NCBI RefSeq assembly: GCF_002933395.1
Contig: NZ_CM009490.1
Location: forward strand, 62,001-126,000
From: Yoonia maritima
GTDB taxonomy: Bacteria > Pseudomonadota > Alphaproteobacteria > Rhodobacterales > Rhodobacteraceae
Length of the DNA stretch: 64,000 bases
Direction of reading: 5' to 3'
Shown: positions 47,512-58,955 of the stretch, piece after piece
Layout of the letters: each line of letters begins with the position of its first letter
How positions within the stretch are numbered: the stretch's first letter is position 1
Notes under the pieces: generated by a model
The model's database searches: none
What the model saw: only the letters and a program-made list of their open reading frames with translations
Told to the model about the DNA's origin: nothing
Position numbers and translations under genes: made by a program

Positions 47512-48280
47512 CAGTGATGTCCAATTTCGGACTTTGACCACCACCCCTTGAAGGGGGCCCCGCGTTAAGAGTAGAATCTTCAGGTGGGAGAGGCTCTCCG
47601 ATGCCTCGAAGGAGTGCCTCAGCCTGCCTTGTTCTGTCCTTTATGATGCGAAGTGAGGCGGCGTCAGCCCCTTGCGCTAGCGCGCTTTCAATGAATTGTT
47701 TGCCCGCTCGGTATCGTTCAGTCCAAAAAGCTCTGTGCGAGCCCATCATGATGAAATTTTTACAACCGACACATGTCCCTGCGGAACGCTTACTTAGATT
47801 AGGTTGATGATCATCCAAGAATTCGGGTTTATCGTTTCGCGCCTTGCAGCGCATTTCAGATGGAGCGACATTTAGACACCCACCGTGAGAACTCTCATAA
47901 AAGCGCAGGTCGTGCTTCTGAATCCACTTTGCGGTCTCGATCCAAATCTGTTGACCGCTATTTTGCGTATCAGCCTTCAGTTGCTGGAAATCGTCGTCCA
48001 TGGCTAGTGCGGAGACAGCTCTACCGGTGACCGCTTCACCATTTATCAGTTCCATCATTCTTCGCAGCGTCAATGCACGCTCGACTTCATCTGCTGATTC
48101 GAGCTGCTTAGGGTTGTGGGTATACTGATAGGTCATCGCCAACGACGAGTGCCCGTACTGAACACGTAGGGCTTCGACAAGGCGCGGGTCAGTTATGTAA
48201 GCAAAGTTAGCGTAAAGCTTTCTTATCATATGGTTCGAAATGCCCGTGTTGGTGTTTGTAGCTTGACGAAGAAAGCAGCA
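47492..48280 (-). pseudogene. Tyrosine recombinase (Tn554 TnpA/TnpB type), N-terminally truncated
   Basis: Only the C-terminal catalytic end remains. It contains the box ISNHMIRKLYANFAY (H-x-x-R), then VQYGHSSLAMTYQYTHNP with the nucleophile Tyr, followed by about 170 residues that include CVGCKNF, a zinc-finger-like C-terminal feature of this recombinase type. The frame is open 50 bases upstream of the first ATG (48229) back to a stop near 48285, and the residues there (TNTNTGISNH) still look like recombinase, so the gene was cut rather than restarted. The active Arg of box I and the core-binding domain are missing, so it is probably inactive. Confidence 0.75.
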
Positions 48281-49709
48281 AGTTTGAGGTTTCTAGGTCA
48301 ATATCACCATTCGACTTCTTTTCATATCGGGAAGACAAAAGTTCGCAAATTTCAAATACCAAATAGTCTTGAAATGCGGCATTTTCTAAGTCTGTGAAGT
48401 GCGATCTAGCACTTTGAATCTCTTCAAGTATTTGGTGCGCGCGATATATGGGACTAACCCTATAGTCCGATGAAAGAGCGTAGAATAATATCCGCACCAG
48501 CGACTTCAATCGCGCAAACGCATCTGCGCGTTGGTCAATCGCAACACTCCCAGAACACAGAACTCCCAACGCTTTCACTGATTTTGATACATCTGAGTAT
48601 ATTCGGCTACTTATTGTACTAAAATCAGCGCTGGTACGACCAACGATCAGGCGAAGTTCCTCCAAGAAGAATCTAAATTCCGCCTTGGTTTTCCGCTGGT
48701 CGTCAGGGTCACTGTCGAGCGGTTTTTCCGCAGTCTTGAGCATATCTCCACAAAGCGCGGCAACCGACTGCTTCGCACTGGTGATGTCTGTAACAAATGG
48801 GCGTGGCAAAACTTGGCGTTTGGCAGAGTTAGCGTACAGTTTATACGCCTCAAGTTGTTCATTTATGGTTTCTTCGATTGCCGTCAGGGACGCCTCAGTT
48901 TTAGCAAAAATAAAGAAGTCATCAACGTAGCGTCGGAGCGCGTAATCTGTATCCTCGTCAAACCTTGCATTCAATGCACTGGTAATGTTGAGGTCAATTC
49001 TCTGAAAAATCACCTCAGCAAAAACCCGTGAAATTTCCGGGCCTACAACTATCCCATTAGTTTCATTGAAATTTGCCCTTTGCATCAATGTATCAAATTG
49101 TTGTTCGAAGGAATATTTTTGGGCATGGATTTTGGAAAATTCCTTCCCTTTGATCGCCCAACTTACCGAATGGGTATAGATATTGAAGAAACACTTTGTA
49201 ACATCAAGCCGTAACAAAAAGGGGAATCTGCTTTCAAGCCGCAGTAATTCATTTGACGAGTAGAAGCTGTCCAGAAGATTGTATTTTCTCAGGCTGAAAT
49301 ATGAAGGGGCAAAGTTTAGATCTAAAACTCCTTCACTGGGAGCGATGTGCGGTATCCCGAGTTTCTTTACCTTGCCAACCTTCTTCATCGCGCTTTTCGT
49401 TACAGCAGGGAGTATTTGATGCGGGGCACGCAGCGTGTTTTGGCTCTTACTACACTCGTTGATCAGCGTCTGTTCATGAAGAAAAACAAAGTTCGCCATC
49501 TTTAACTGATGGAGCGGATGAACAATACTGAGAGTGTTCACAGAACTGCCACCCTTTCGGATCTTGTAGTTTAGTGGCTTTGTATATTTGGTTACTTCAG
49601 GCCTGATTTTTCCGAGTGCGGTTTTCAAGTCTTGCGAAAGCTTCTCTCGTCGGACCTCCGAGACCAAAAGCATCTCGTTGGAAAACACAATGGGCACTTC
49701 ATATGGCAA
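48207..49709 (-). CDS. Reverse transcriptase, defence (DRT/unknown-group) type
   Basis: 500-residue RNA-directed DNA polymerase. RT motifs in order: LSIVHPLHQLKMANF, FLLRLDVTKCFFNIYTHSVSWAI, TNGIVVGPEISRVFAEVIFQRID and the catalytic RRYVDDFFIFAK (Y-x-D-D). About 220 helical residues follow with no maturase or nuclease signature. Group II intron and retron features were not seen. Stand-alone bacterial RTs of this kind belong to the DRT/Abi defence groups. The last ~20 residues (YKHQHGHFEPYDKKALR) are read from recombinase DNA in a different frame, so the native C-terminus was probably replaced. The gene is A/T-richer than its neighbours. Confidence 0.82.
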   Translation of the reverse strand: MPYEVPIVFSNEMLLVSEVRREKLSQDLKTALGKIRPEVTKYTKPLNYKIRKGGSSVNTLSIVHPLHQLKMANFVFLHEQTLINECSKSQNTLRAPHQILPAVTKSAMKKVGKVKKLGIPHIAPSEGVLDLNFAPSYFSLRKYNLLDSFYSSNELLRLESRFPFLLRLDVTKCFFNIYTHSVSWAIKGKEFSKIHAQKYSFEQQFDTLMQRANFNETNGIVVGPEISRVFAEVIFQRIDLNITSALNARFDEDTDYALRRYVDDFFIFAKTEASLTAIEETINEQLEAYKLYANSAKRQVLPRPFVTDITSAKQSVAALCGDMLKTAEKPLDSDPDDQRKTKAEFRFFLEELRLIVGRTSADFSTISSRIYSDVSKSVKALGVLCSGSVAIDQRADAFARLKSLVRILFYALSSDYRVSPIYRAHQILEEIQSARSHFTDLENAAFQDYLVFEICELLSSRYEKKSNGDIDLETSNLLLSSSSYKHQHGHFEPYDKKALR

Positions 49710-49755
49710 TGTTTAGGTAAGAAGTGCGCGCCTTTTTCGTGCTATTATCTGGAGG

Positions 49756-49938
49756 TTAGGCATTTTGCCAAGCCTTTCTAATGTCTGAGACTTGTGCCCG
49801 TGTAAACCGCTTGGTCATACGTTTACTGAAGCCAGCATAGAATGAAAGTTGGCGAAGCGCCGCCATTTCAGCTAACGACAAGTTTACCTCAACTTGCGAC
49901 CGAAATTCGCTGTTCGCGCCCCATAGTAGAGAATTCAT
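49756..49938 (-). CDS. Small hypothetical protein upstream of the reverse transcriptase
   Basis: 60-residue frame, same strand as the RT gene and 46 bp upstream of it. Helical and basic at the end (KRMTKRFTRAQVSDIRKAW). No family recognised; no strong ribosome site. It could be a real small partner, a gene remnant or chance. Confidence 0.35.
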   Translation of the reverse strand: MNSLLWGANSEFRSQVEVNLSLAEMAALRQLSFYAGFSKRMTKRFTRAQVSDIRKAWQNA

Positions 49939-50054
49939 AAATCCGTCTAACGCTTTGAGATCATGCGCATCATGTTCAGCTAGTCTTTACCGCGCATCCT
50001 CATTTTGCAGGCGTCGCAGGAACAGCGCCGCTGGCGCCATTCTAGACACGAGGA

Positions 50055-50978
50055 TCAGACTGCCTGCCGATCCGCTTGGCCATGTGCCTTGGCCCAGTGT
50101 CGCATGTGTTGGATGAACAGCGTGAAGGCGCGCATCTGATGCGTGCGGTCGGGATAATATAGGTGCAGCTCAGGCAGTGGCGGCACCCACTTGTCCAGAA
50201 CAGATTCCAGATCGCCGGATGCCAGATGCGCGCTTACCAGATCCAGCGGCATGTAACTGAGGCCGGTTCCTGACAAGGTGGCATTCAGCGCGACCTGGGC
50301 GTCCGAGACGATCAGTTGCGACGGCACCCGTACGCGAAAGTCGCGGTCGCCTTCTTCGAACTCCCATGCGAACAGTTCACCGCTGCCGGAAAATCGCATA
50401 TTGATGCAGCTGTGCCGCGCCAGATCGGCGGGGTGTTCGGGGCGGGCGCGGCGCGCGAAATAGGCGGGCGCACCGACGATGCGGACTGGCATCGCATCGC
50501 GTACGCGAAAGGAAATCATATCCTGTTCGACACTTTCGCCCACTCGAATCCCCGCATCGAATTTACCCGCCACGATATCGACCAGCCCGTTGTCGATCAC
50601 CGCTTCTACGGCAATGCCCGAATGCGCGGTCAAAAAATCCCGCATCGCCGGTTCCAGCACGACAAGCGCGGCATACTCGGATGTCGTGATCCGCAGCATG
50701 CCCTCGGCAGCCTCGCTTTGCGAACCGAGCGCGTCGATCTCACGTCGGATCGTGCCAAGGCCGTCGCTGACGGCGGTGAACATGCGTTCTCCCGCGGGTG
50801 TCATCGCAACCGAGCGCGTGGAGCGTACCAACAAGCGCAGACCAAGGCGCGCCTCAAGGCGGCGGATCGCCTGACTGAGGGCAGAGGCGCTGATGTTCAG
50901 CCGTGCTGCCGCGCGGGTAAAGTTCAGTTCCTCGGCCACCACCAGAAAGCTATCAAGATCGTCGAATTGGCCCGCCAT
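50055..50978 (-). CDS. LysR-family transcriptional regulator
   Basis: 307-residue LysR protein. Helix-turn-helix at residues 9-68 (LDSFLVVAEELNFTRAAARLNISASALSQAIRRLEARLG) followed by an effector domain. It is of the CrgA/DmlR-like subgroup with the late YYPDRTHQMRAF motif. It is divergent from the exported hydrolase gene at 51095 and, by the usual LysR arrangement, likely controls it. Confidence 0.94.
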   Translation of the reverse strand: MAGQFDDLDSFLVVAEELNFTRAAARLNISASALSQAIRRLEARLGLRLLVRSTRSVAMTPAGERMFTAVSDGLGTIRREIDALGSQSEAAEGMLRITTSEYAALVVLEPAMRDFLTAHSGIAVEAVIDNGLVDIVAGKFDAGIRVGESVEQDMISFRVRDAMPVRIVGAPAYFARRARPEHPADLARHSCINMRFSGSGELFAWEFEEGDRDFRVRVPSQLIVSDAQVALNATLSGTGLSYMPLDLVSAHLASGDLESVLDKWVPPLPELHLYYPDRTHQMRAFTLFIQHMRHWAKAHGQADRQAV

Positions 50979-51094
50979 TATTAATCCTCACTTCACAAGC
51001 CTTGCGCAAATGCGCATATTATTTCACCTGACTTCAATTGATAGGGTTTGTCCAGAGCGCGCACCTCCTGCGCGACCTAGACAAAGGACAGATC

Positions 51095-52522
51095 ATGCGT
51101 TTCACCTCTCCCCCTGCCACCTCTTGCCTTGCTTTTGCGGCGGCATTTTCGATTTTTGGCAGCACGGCATTTGCCGATGCGGTCTCACCTGCGACCTTGA
51201 CGCTGATTGATATGGCGGACAGTGCGCCGATGTCAGCGGCAGCCGTTGATCTTACGGCATTTGGGTACAGCGAGTTGGAGTTTTTCACCGAAGGGACAGC
51301 ACAGCGCTATCGCGGTGCCACACTTGGTGAGATGGACACCGCCGAGGTGATCGACGACGGCTATTCCTATCGCAGCCGCGTGCTGTTACGCCGCCCTTCG
51401 CAAGAGGCCTTCAACGGTACGTTAGTGGTGGAATGGACAAATGTGACCGCGGGGCAGGACATCGATTTTGCCTTTGCAGAAATGCACGAACATTTGCTTT
51501 CACAAGGCTATGCTGTGGCCGTTATTTCGGCTCAGAAGAACGGAGTGGATCGACTGAAAACCTGGAGCCTTGAACGCTACGGTAGCCTCACCGTTGATGC
51601 CGACAATGTCGATCCGCAAGGCGGGGTGGTGGATACTTGCGTCGCGGGGCCAGATTGTCCGGTCGATCCGCTGGCCTGGGATATCTTTTCACAAACGGTG
51701 GTCACTTTGAAAAGCACGGGCAACGGGGCACCTCTGGCGGGTTATGACATCGAGACCGTCATAGCTTTGGGGCAATCACAATCTGCGTTCCGTCTTTCAA
51801 GCTATTACAACACAATCCAACCGTTGACGGGTTTGTTCAACGGCTTCTTGTTTGACGATCTTGCCCCGCAACTGCGCACCGATCTGCAAGTGCCAGCAAT
51901 AAGCGTAAATTCCGAGGTGACGGCGGACATGTTCCCGCCCACTGAGCCAAGCGATTTTGTACGGATCTGGGATCTGGCGGGGGCGGCGCACAGTTCTGTC
52001 TATGGCGCGGAATATGTCGACCGTATGGTGCTGCGCGATGCGTCCTATCCGGGCGCAAACGGGCCGCTCAGCTTTACGGAGACGCTTGCCAGCCAGAATT
52101 GCGCCATGCCGTCCAGCTATTCTGAGGTGGACACCGGCGCGGCGCTTTCGGCGGCTTTGGTGTCGCTGGAGGCATGGGCCGAAGAGGGTACGCCAGCCCC
52201 GGCATCGCAGGTCTTTGCCCGCGATGCGGACGGAAAGGTGCTGCGCGATGCGGAGGGGCTGCCGATTGGAGGACTGCAATTGCCTGAATTCGCCGTTCCC
52301 GCAACCAGCAATGCGATCAACGGACCCACAGTTTTCTGCACCCTTTCGGGCTATTCGCAGGACCTGACTCCCGACGAAATGACCACCCGCTACGGTACAA
52401 AAGACGCCTATGTCGCGGCTGTGCAGGCATCCGGGCAGGATTTGATAGAAGCCGGATATTTACTGCCCGACGACGCCAAAGCAAGTGTCGCACGGGCTGA
52501 AGCGGTCGATTTTGCACAATAA
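51095..52522 (+). CDS. Exported alpha/beta-hydrolase-domain protein
   Basis: 475 residues from ATG 51095 (AAAGGAC upstream), giving a Sec signal peptide ending in STAFA; starting at 51038 would bury it. The mature protein resembles a poorly characterised secreted hydrolase family. The nucleophile elbow reads ALGQSQSAFRLSSYYN (G-x-S-x-S instead of the common G-x-S-x-G). A later AGAAHSSVYG could supply His. The substrate is unknown. It lies between two LysR genes in the GC-rich cargo block. Confidence 0.82.
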   Translation: MRFTSPPATSCLAFAAAFSIFGSTAFADAVSPATLTLIDMADSAPMSAAAVDLTAFGYSELEFFTEGTAQRYRGATLGEMDTAEVIDDGYSYRSRVLLRRPSQEAFNGTLVVEWTNVTAGQDIDFAFAEMHEHLLSQGYAVAVISAQKNGVDRLKTWSLERYGSLTVDADNVDPQGGVVDTCVAGPDCPVDPLAWDIFSQTVVTLKSTGNGAPLAGYDIETVIALGQSQSAFRLSSYYNTIQPLTGLFNGFLFDDLAPQLRTDLQVPAISVNSEVTADMFPPTEPSDFVRIWDLAGAAHSSVYGAEYVDRMVLRDASYPGANGPLSFTETLASQNCAMPSSYSEVDTGAALSAALVSLEAWAEEGTPAPASQVFARDADGKVLRDAEGLPIGGLQLPEFAVPATSNAINGPTVFCTLSGYSQDLTPDEMTTRYGTKDAYVAAVQASGQDLIEAGYLLPDDAKASVARAEAVDFAQ

Positions 52523-52556
52523 CGTCACTTTGCATCCCGCACGTCGTGCGGGGTGC

Positions 52557-53450
52557 CTATTCCCGATAACGCAGCCGATCCAAGAGTAGAGAAAAGGCGG
52601 CTGAGGGATGTTTGCGACTGGGATAATACAGATGATATCCGGGAAAAGACGGGCACCAATCTTCCAGAACCCGCACGAGACGGCCCGCAGCGATATGGCC
52701 AAGAACCTGATCTTCGGGCAGATAGGCGATCCCCAAGCCATCCAGCGCCGCCGAAATTCGCAAGCCAAGCGTGTTAAGCACCATTTGGCCCTCGCTGCGC
52801 ACCTTCACCTGATGCCCGTTCTTTTCCAGCCCCCACTGAAAAATGCTGCCGTAGGTCGGCAAGCGCGAACTGATGCAGTTATGCGCCATCAGGTCTTCGG
52901 CCGTATGCGGAGCCGGACGGCGGGCAAAATAACTGGGCGCAGCCACGACGGCCATCCGCATCTCGGGCCCGATCCGGATCGCAACCATATCTTTTTCCAG
53001 CTGCTCCCCCAGCCGAACCCCCGCGTCAAACCCCTGCGCGACAATGTCGGCGAGTCCGTAGTCGACAATCAGTTCAACCTTGATCTCGGGAAATCCGGGC
53101 AGGAACTCTGCCAGAGCCGGTTGGAGGATCGAAACAGCTGGATGTTCCCCGGCCGTAAGACGGATGGTGCCTGCAGGTCGGTCACGCATGGCGCGCAGAT
53201 CAGCAATGGCGTGCTCTATCTCTTCAAATTTCGGAGAGATTGTCGTGAGCAGCCTCTCTCCCGCTTCCGTCGGAGCCACACTGCGCGTGGTGCGCGTCAA
53301 CAGCCGCACCCCAAGCCGCGCCTCCAGATTCTGGACCTGCTGGCTCAATGCAGATTGGGAAATCCCCAGTTTTGCTGCGGCACGGGTGAAGCTGCGTTCA
53401 CGAGCCACCGTCGCGAAGGTGGCCAAGGCGTTGAAGTTCTCGCTCATCAC
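52557..53450 (-). CDS. LysR-family transcriptional regulator
   Basis: 297-residue LysR regulator, helix-turn-helix at residues 8-66 (LATFATVARERSFTRAAAKLGISQSALSQQVQNLEARLG). It shares the YYPSRKHPSAAFSLLLDRLR ending with the partial LysR at the start of the window. It is divergent from the cytochrome P460-DUF4405-hydrolase-reductase operon and is its likely regulator. Confidence 0.94.
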   Translation of the reverse strand: MMSENFNALATFATVARERSFTRAAAKLGISQSALSQQVQNLEARLGVRLLTRTTRSVAPTEAGERLLTTISPKFEEIEHAIADLRAMRDRPAGTIRLTAGEHPAVSILQPALAEFLPGFPEIKVELIVDYGLADIVAQGFDAGVRLGEQLEKDMVAIRIGPEMRMAVVAAPSYFARRPAPHTAEDLMAHNCISSRLPTYGSIFQWGLEKNGHQVKVRSEGQMVLNTLGLRISAALDGLGIAYLPEDQVLGHIAAGRLVRVLEDWCPSFPGYHLYYPSRKHPSAAFSLLLDRLRYRE

Positions 53451-53588
53451 TTATCAGTTTACCTAATAGGCCCATCCGGTTTCCTAGCTCTAATCAATGA
53501 ATAGTGGAGCGATTAGAGTCAATAACGTCAGCCACAACGTTCATCCATCAGCAAAACACCATGTCACACACCTACAGCCGGAGAACCG

Positions 53589-54056
53589 ATGAAACCTAAA
53601 CTCACCCGGACAACCTTTGTCGCGGCCCTTGGAATTGGAACCTTTACCGCCCTATTGGCCACAGCCGAGGAAACGCGCGTCACGTTCCCCGACCTTGACG
53701 CGTTGATTCACTATACCACGGTCAATCGCGGCAATGTGACCGAGCATATGCTGACGACGCAGGCCGCAATTGATGCCGCGCAGGCCGGACAGAAGATCCC
53801 CGATGGAACACAGGTGGTTCTGGTCGATTACCGTGAAGGCGAGGTCTACCGCTATTTCGTGATGGAAAAAGGTCCGGGCTGGGGCGCAGAATATGACGAT
53901 GGCCGTCGCACGGGCGACTGGCAATTCCAGTTCTACTGGGGTGATCAATCAATCAACATGGAAGAGAGCACCGCCCGCTGCCAAAGCTGCCATCAAGCGC
54001 GATCAGATGTAGAATACATGTATACTTACAACGATCTGCGGAGGTTCGCGCAATGA
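53589..54056 (+). CDS. Cytochrome P460-family periplasmic c-type cytochrome
   Basis: 155-residue exported protein with a signal peptide (cleavage near LLATAEE) and one haem-binding motif CQSCH near the C-terminus. The WQFQFYWGDQSINMEESTARCQSCH end and the central DYREGEVYRYFVMEKGPGWG fit the cytochrome P460 / cytochrome c-prime-beta fold, whose members oxidise hydroxylamine or bind NO. First gene of a five-gene operon. The Lys that crosslinks haem in true P460 enzymes could not be assigned. Confidence 0.8.
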   Translation: MKPKLTRTTFVAALGIGTFTALLATAEETRVTFPDLDALIHYTTVNRGNVTEHMLTTQAAIDAAQAGQKIPDGTQVVLVDYREGEVYRYFVMEKGPGWGAEYDDGRRTGDWQFQFYWGDQSINMEESTARCQSCHQARSDVEYMYTYNDLRRFAQ

Positions 54057-54087
54057 CCCTCACCTCTAATATTTCGGGGTGCCTGTG

Positions 54088-54774
54088 ATGCTGCGCTCGC
54101 GAATTCTGTTGGATTTCATTGCTGTCCTCCTGTTCGTGTCGGCAATGGCCTATTGGGCATTTGGTAACCTGGCACATGAGGTGATTGGCACTGTGTTCTT
54201 TGCGCTGTTGATTGCCCACAATGTGTTTAATCAGCGCTGGTATGGCACCGTGCGGCGTGTGCGCCCTGATCCCGTGCGCCTGTTCAATATGGTGATCATT
54301 GCGGCGATGGCGCTGTCCATGATGATCCTTTTGGTCACGAGCATCCTAATCTCGAAAGATGTTTTCGCCGCGGTTGCACTGAATGCCGCCTTTGCCGTGC
54401 GTGCAGCCCATATGTTCGTAGCTTTCTGGGCGCTGGTTTTCCTTGGGGTGCATCTGGGTACGCGATGGACGCTTGTGATGACCATCGCAGGTCGGGCTTT
54501 TGGCTTTGCAAAACCTAACCTGCTACGTGCTTGGGCGCTTTGGGTAATGGTCGCGGCAGTAGCTGTTAAAGGCGCCTTCGCCATGCGCGAGATGGGGATC
54601 TTCACGCGGTTGCGGTTTCAATACGCGCTCGACATGTGGGATTTCAACGCGGACATGATCGGGTTCTTTGTAAATTACCTGTCCATCATCGGCCTTCTTG
54701 CGGCGCTGACTTATTACAGCCAGCGCATTTGGCGTTCCCTGCCGCGGCGCATTGTGCGGGGGAAGGCGCAATGA
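54088..54774 (+). CDS. DUF4405-type membrane protein (cytochrome b-like)
   Basis: About 228 residues with five to six helices, starting at ATG 54088 or GTG 54079. Paired histidines in helices (HEVIGTVFFALLIAHNVFNQRWY; RAAHMFVAFWALVFLGVHLGTRW) resemble bis-His haem b sites of DUF4405/cytochrome b561-like proteins. It follows the P460 cytochrome by about 30 bases, so a membrane electron path between quinones and the periplasmic cytochrome is plausible. Its stop overlaps the next start. Confidence 0.75.
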   Translation: MLRSRILLDFIAVLLFVSAMAYWAFGNLAHEVIGTVFFALLIAHNVFNQRWYGTVRRVRPDPVRLFNMVIIAAMALSMMILLVTSILISKDVFAAVALNAAFAVRAAHMFVAFWALVFLGVHLGTRWTLVMTIAGRAFGFAKPNLLRAWALWVMVAAVAVKGAFAMREMGIFTRLRFQYALDMWDFNADMIGFFVNYLSIIGLLAALTYYSQRIWRSLPRRIVRGKAQ

Positions 54775-55784
54775 GACAGTCGCAAACGTACTTCATCGCC
54801 TTCCTTCTGCTGGCTTTCTTCGGTCAATCCTCGTGTGCGCAAGAGGCGGGCCCGGCTCAAGCGCAGACAACGCTTGCGGACATTACTTGGCCAATCAGTG
54901 AGCATCTGGCTTCGGACGCACGGCTGGCGGATATCCTTGACAATCCCGCTTTTGCGGGTTTTGCCGAACGTATCTTGCCATGGCATGGTCGTAGGTACGA
55001 CCCCGCGATGCCGCTCGGGCATATTGGCCCCCTCGTTCCTTATCACACGGTTTTGAATGTCGAAACTATGGTCTCCGCCCTGAATCTAGTGATCGACGAG
55101 GCCAATGCAGGGCAGACCATCTTTTATGAGCTCTATTCCGAGGCAGAAATCAGGGCCGATCCGTCCAAGGCCGCGGCGGGGCTTTTCGTGTTTCGGGGCC
55201 GCCCCGGAGCACCTTTTGCAGTTATCGCGGCCGGCGGAGCCTTTTCGCATGTGGCGTCGTTGCACGAGGGCTTTCCTTATGCGCAGGGGATCAGCGAGAT
55301 GGGGTTCAATGCCTTCGTGGTGACCTACCGCACAGGGCAAGGCGGGCGCGTTGCGACCGAAGACATGGCACGCGCGATTGCCTGGATTTTCGACAATGCG
55401 GTACGTCTAGAAGTCAGCACTCTGGATTATTCGGTTTGGGGCAGCTCCGCGGGGGCGCGTATGGCGGCGTACATTGGTTCACATGGACCAGCGGCTTTCG
55501 GTGCCGATGACTTGCCCAAACCGGCGGCGGTTATCATGGCCTATACCAGCCATTCTGATCTGGCCGCGACCGAACCTCCGACTTTCGTCGTGGTGGGCGA
55601 AGACGATCGTATTGCCCCTCCCATCAATATGGAGCGACGGATTGCCGATCTGCGCCGCCTTGGCACGCTGGTGGAATATCACCGCTTCCCCAACGTTGGA
55701 CACGGTTTCGGAGCGGGTATCGGAACGAGCGCCGAAGGCTGGATCGCGCAAGCAGTACGCTTTTGGGATGCCGCTCAAAAGTGA
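54771..55784 (+). CDS. Exported alpha/beta hydrolase
   Basis: 337 residues from ATG 54771, overlapping the preceding stop by 4 bases. N-terminal signal with a hydrophobic core and QSSCAQ, perhaps a lipobox. The esterase features are complete: oxyanion segment AAGGAFSHVAS, nucleophile WGSSAGARMAAY (G-x-S-x-G), acid GEDDRIAPP and catalytic His in NVGHGFG. This is the BD-FAE/esterase type of prokaryotic hydrolase. It belongs to the P460-AKR operon. The substrate is unknown. Confidence 0.85.
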   Translation: MRQSQTYFIAFLLLAFFGQSSCAQEAGPAQAQTTLADITWPISEHLASDARLADILDNPAFAGFAERILPWHGRRYDPAMPLGHIGPLVPYHTVLNVETMVSALNLVIDEANAGQTIFYELYSEAEIRADPSKAAAGLFVFRGRPGAPFAVIAAGGAFSHVASLHEGFPYAQGISEMGFNAFVVTYRTGQGGRVATEDMARAIAWIFDNAVRLEVSTLDYSVWGSSAGARMAAYIGSHGPAAFGADDLPKPAAVIMAYTSHSDLAATEPPTFVVVGEDDRIAPPINMERRIADLRRLGTLVEYHRFPNVGHGFGAGIGTSAEGWIAQAVRFWDAAQK

Positions 55785-55824
55785 CAGCTACAGACTTACT
55801 TCTTCATCACAAGGACATGACAAG

Positions 55825-57990
<2,166 letters not shown>

Positions 57991-58338
57991 GTAATTCTGC
58001 CAGCTTGCTGGCGGCCAGATTGCGGAACGCGATCTGGCCGTCACTGAATGCCGCCATGGCCCGAGATGAGTCGGGACCACCTCGATAAGTGTTTGATACC
58101 ACGGTAAAGGTGCGAGCCATTTATCAGAATGGAAAGCAGAATTGTGGAGAAAACCCGTTACGTCACGTGGTTGGTGAGTAATGAACGGATCAACGACGCC
58201 TGTCAAAGCATGAATTCAAGGTCTCTAAACGATCTTTTAAGTCATTTGAGCGAAAGCTGACATTGGCGCGCTCGCAGAGAAAGCTCACTTTGTCCCGCCA
58301 CCCTGTCATTTCGTACCGATCGCGGCGAAAGTCGGGAG
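57991..58338. other. 348-bp gene-free region with a hairpin
   Basis: Contains GGCCAGAT (58013-58020) and ATCTGGCC (58032-58039) with inner GCG/CGC pairing, a hairpin about 20 bases after the last AKR stop that may end the cargo operon though it lacks a T-run. The rest shows no open gene and probably marks the end of the GC-rich cargo block. Confidence 0.5.
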
Positions 58339-58905
58339 TTAGTTGAGTTCCTTGCGATGCTCGACATCTGACCAATGCTTGTTGATAGGCAACTGACGTG
58401 CTCGTCGCGCGACATCATCGAATGTAACCGGCATGAAATCCCAGACATCAACGCCGACATTGACGGAGTTGCGTGAGCCGCGCCAGTTGTTGTGTACGTG
58501 CCCAAACAACTGGAGAGCTTGGCGTCTCGCGTGGTTCCATGTGATCATTGGGTAGTGGCAAAGCGTGTTTCGCTGCTTCTTCGGCCCATCGGTCACTTCG
58601 GCCATCAATGAAACCGACGTCCAATCCAACGACTGGGTGAGAACGCTGTCGTGATTTCCAACAATCAGGTGCTTACGCGCTCCGGGCAGCTGCCCAAAGA
58701 TCAGTTGGAGGTAAGCCGCATCCTTGGCTGGTGCACCGAAGGCAAAGTCTCCGATAATCCACAAATCATCATCCGGCTTCACAACCTTCCACATGTTTTC
58801 GAGCATGATGCCGTCCATGTGAGACGCTGACTTGAAAGGGCGGTCGCAAAACCGAATGACGTTTTCATGCCCAAAATGCGTGTCCGCAGTGTACCAGTTC
58901 GTCAT
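58339..58905 (-). CDS. Metallophosphoesterase
   Basis: 188 residues from ATG 58905. Metal-binding motifs are complete: YTADTHFGHENVI (D-x-H), WIIGDFAFG, IVGNHDSV, CHYPMITWNH and LFGHVHNN. The family includes small calcineurin-like phosphoesterases often found in phages and islands. A second copy, reduced to a middle fragment, lies at 59824-60031 on the other strand. Confidence 0.9.
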   Translation of the reverse strand: MTNWYTADTHFGHENVIRFCDRPFKSASHMDGIMLENMWKVVKPDDDLWIIGDFAFGAPAKDAAYLQLIFGQLPGARKHLIVGNHDSVLTQSLDWTSVSLMAEVTDGPKKQRNTLCHYPMITWNHARRQALQLFGHVHNNWRGSRNSVNVGVDVWDFMPVTFDDVARRARQLPINKHWSDVEHRKELN

Positions 58906-58955
58906 CTCGCAATTCTCAATCAATGGCTCGTTTTGTGGCTTCAGTACCAGCTGTT

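Noticed and set aside
48207-49709. Reverse transcriptase as a group II intron protein or retron RT
   Set aside because: No maturase/HNH part, no intron-like RNA end seen, no msr/msd-like inverted repeats next to the gene, and the RT region looks like stand-alone DRT/Abi types.
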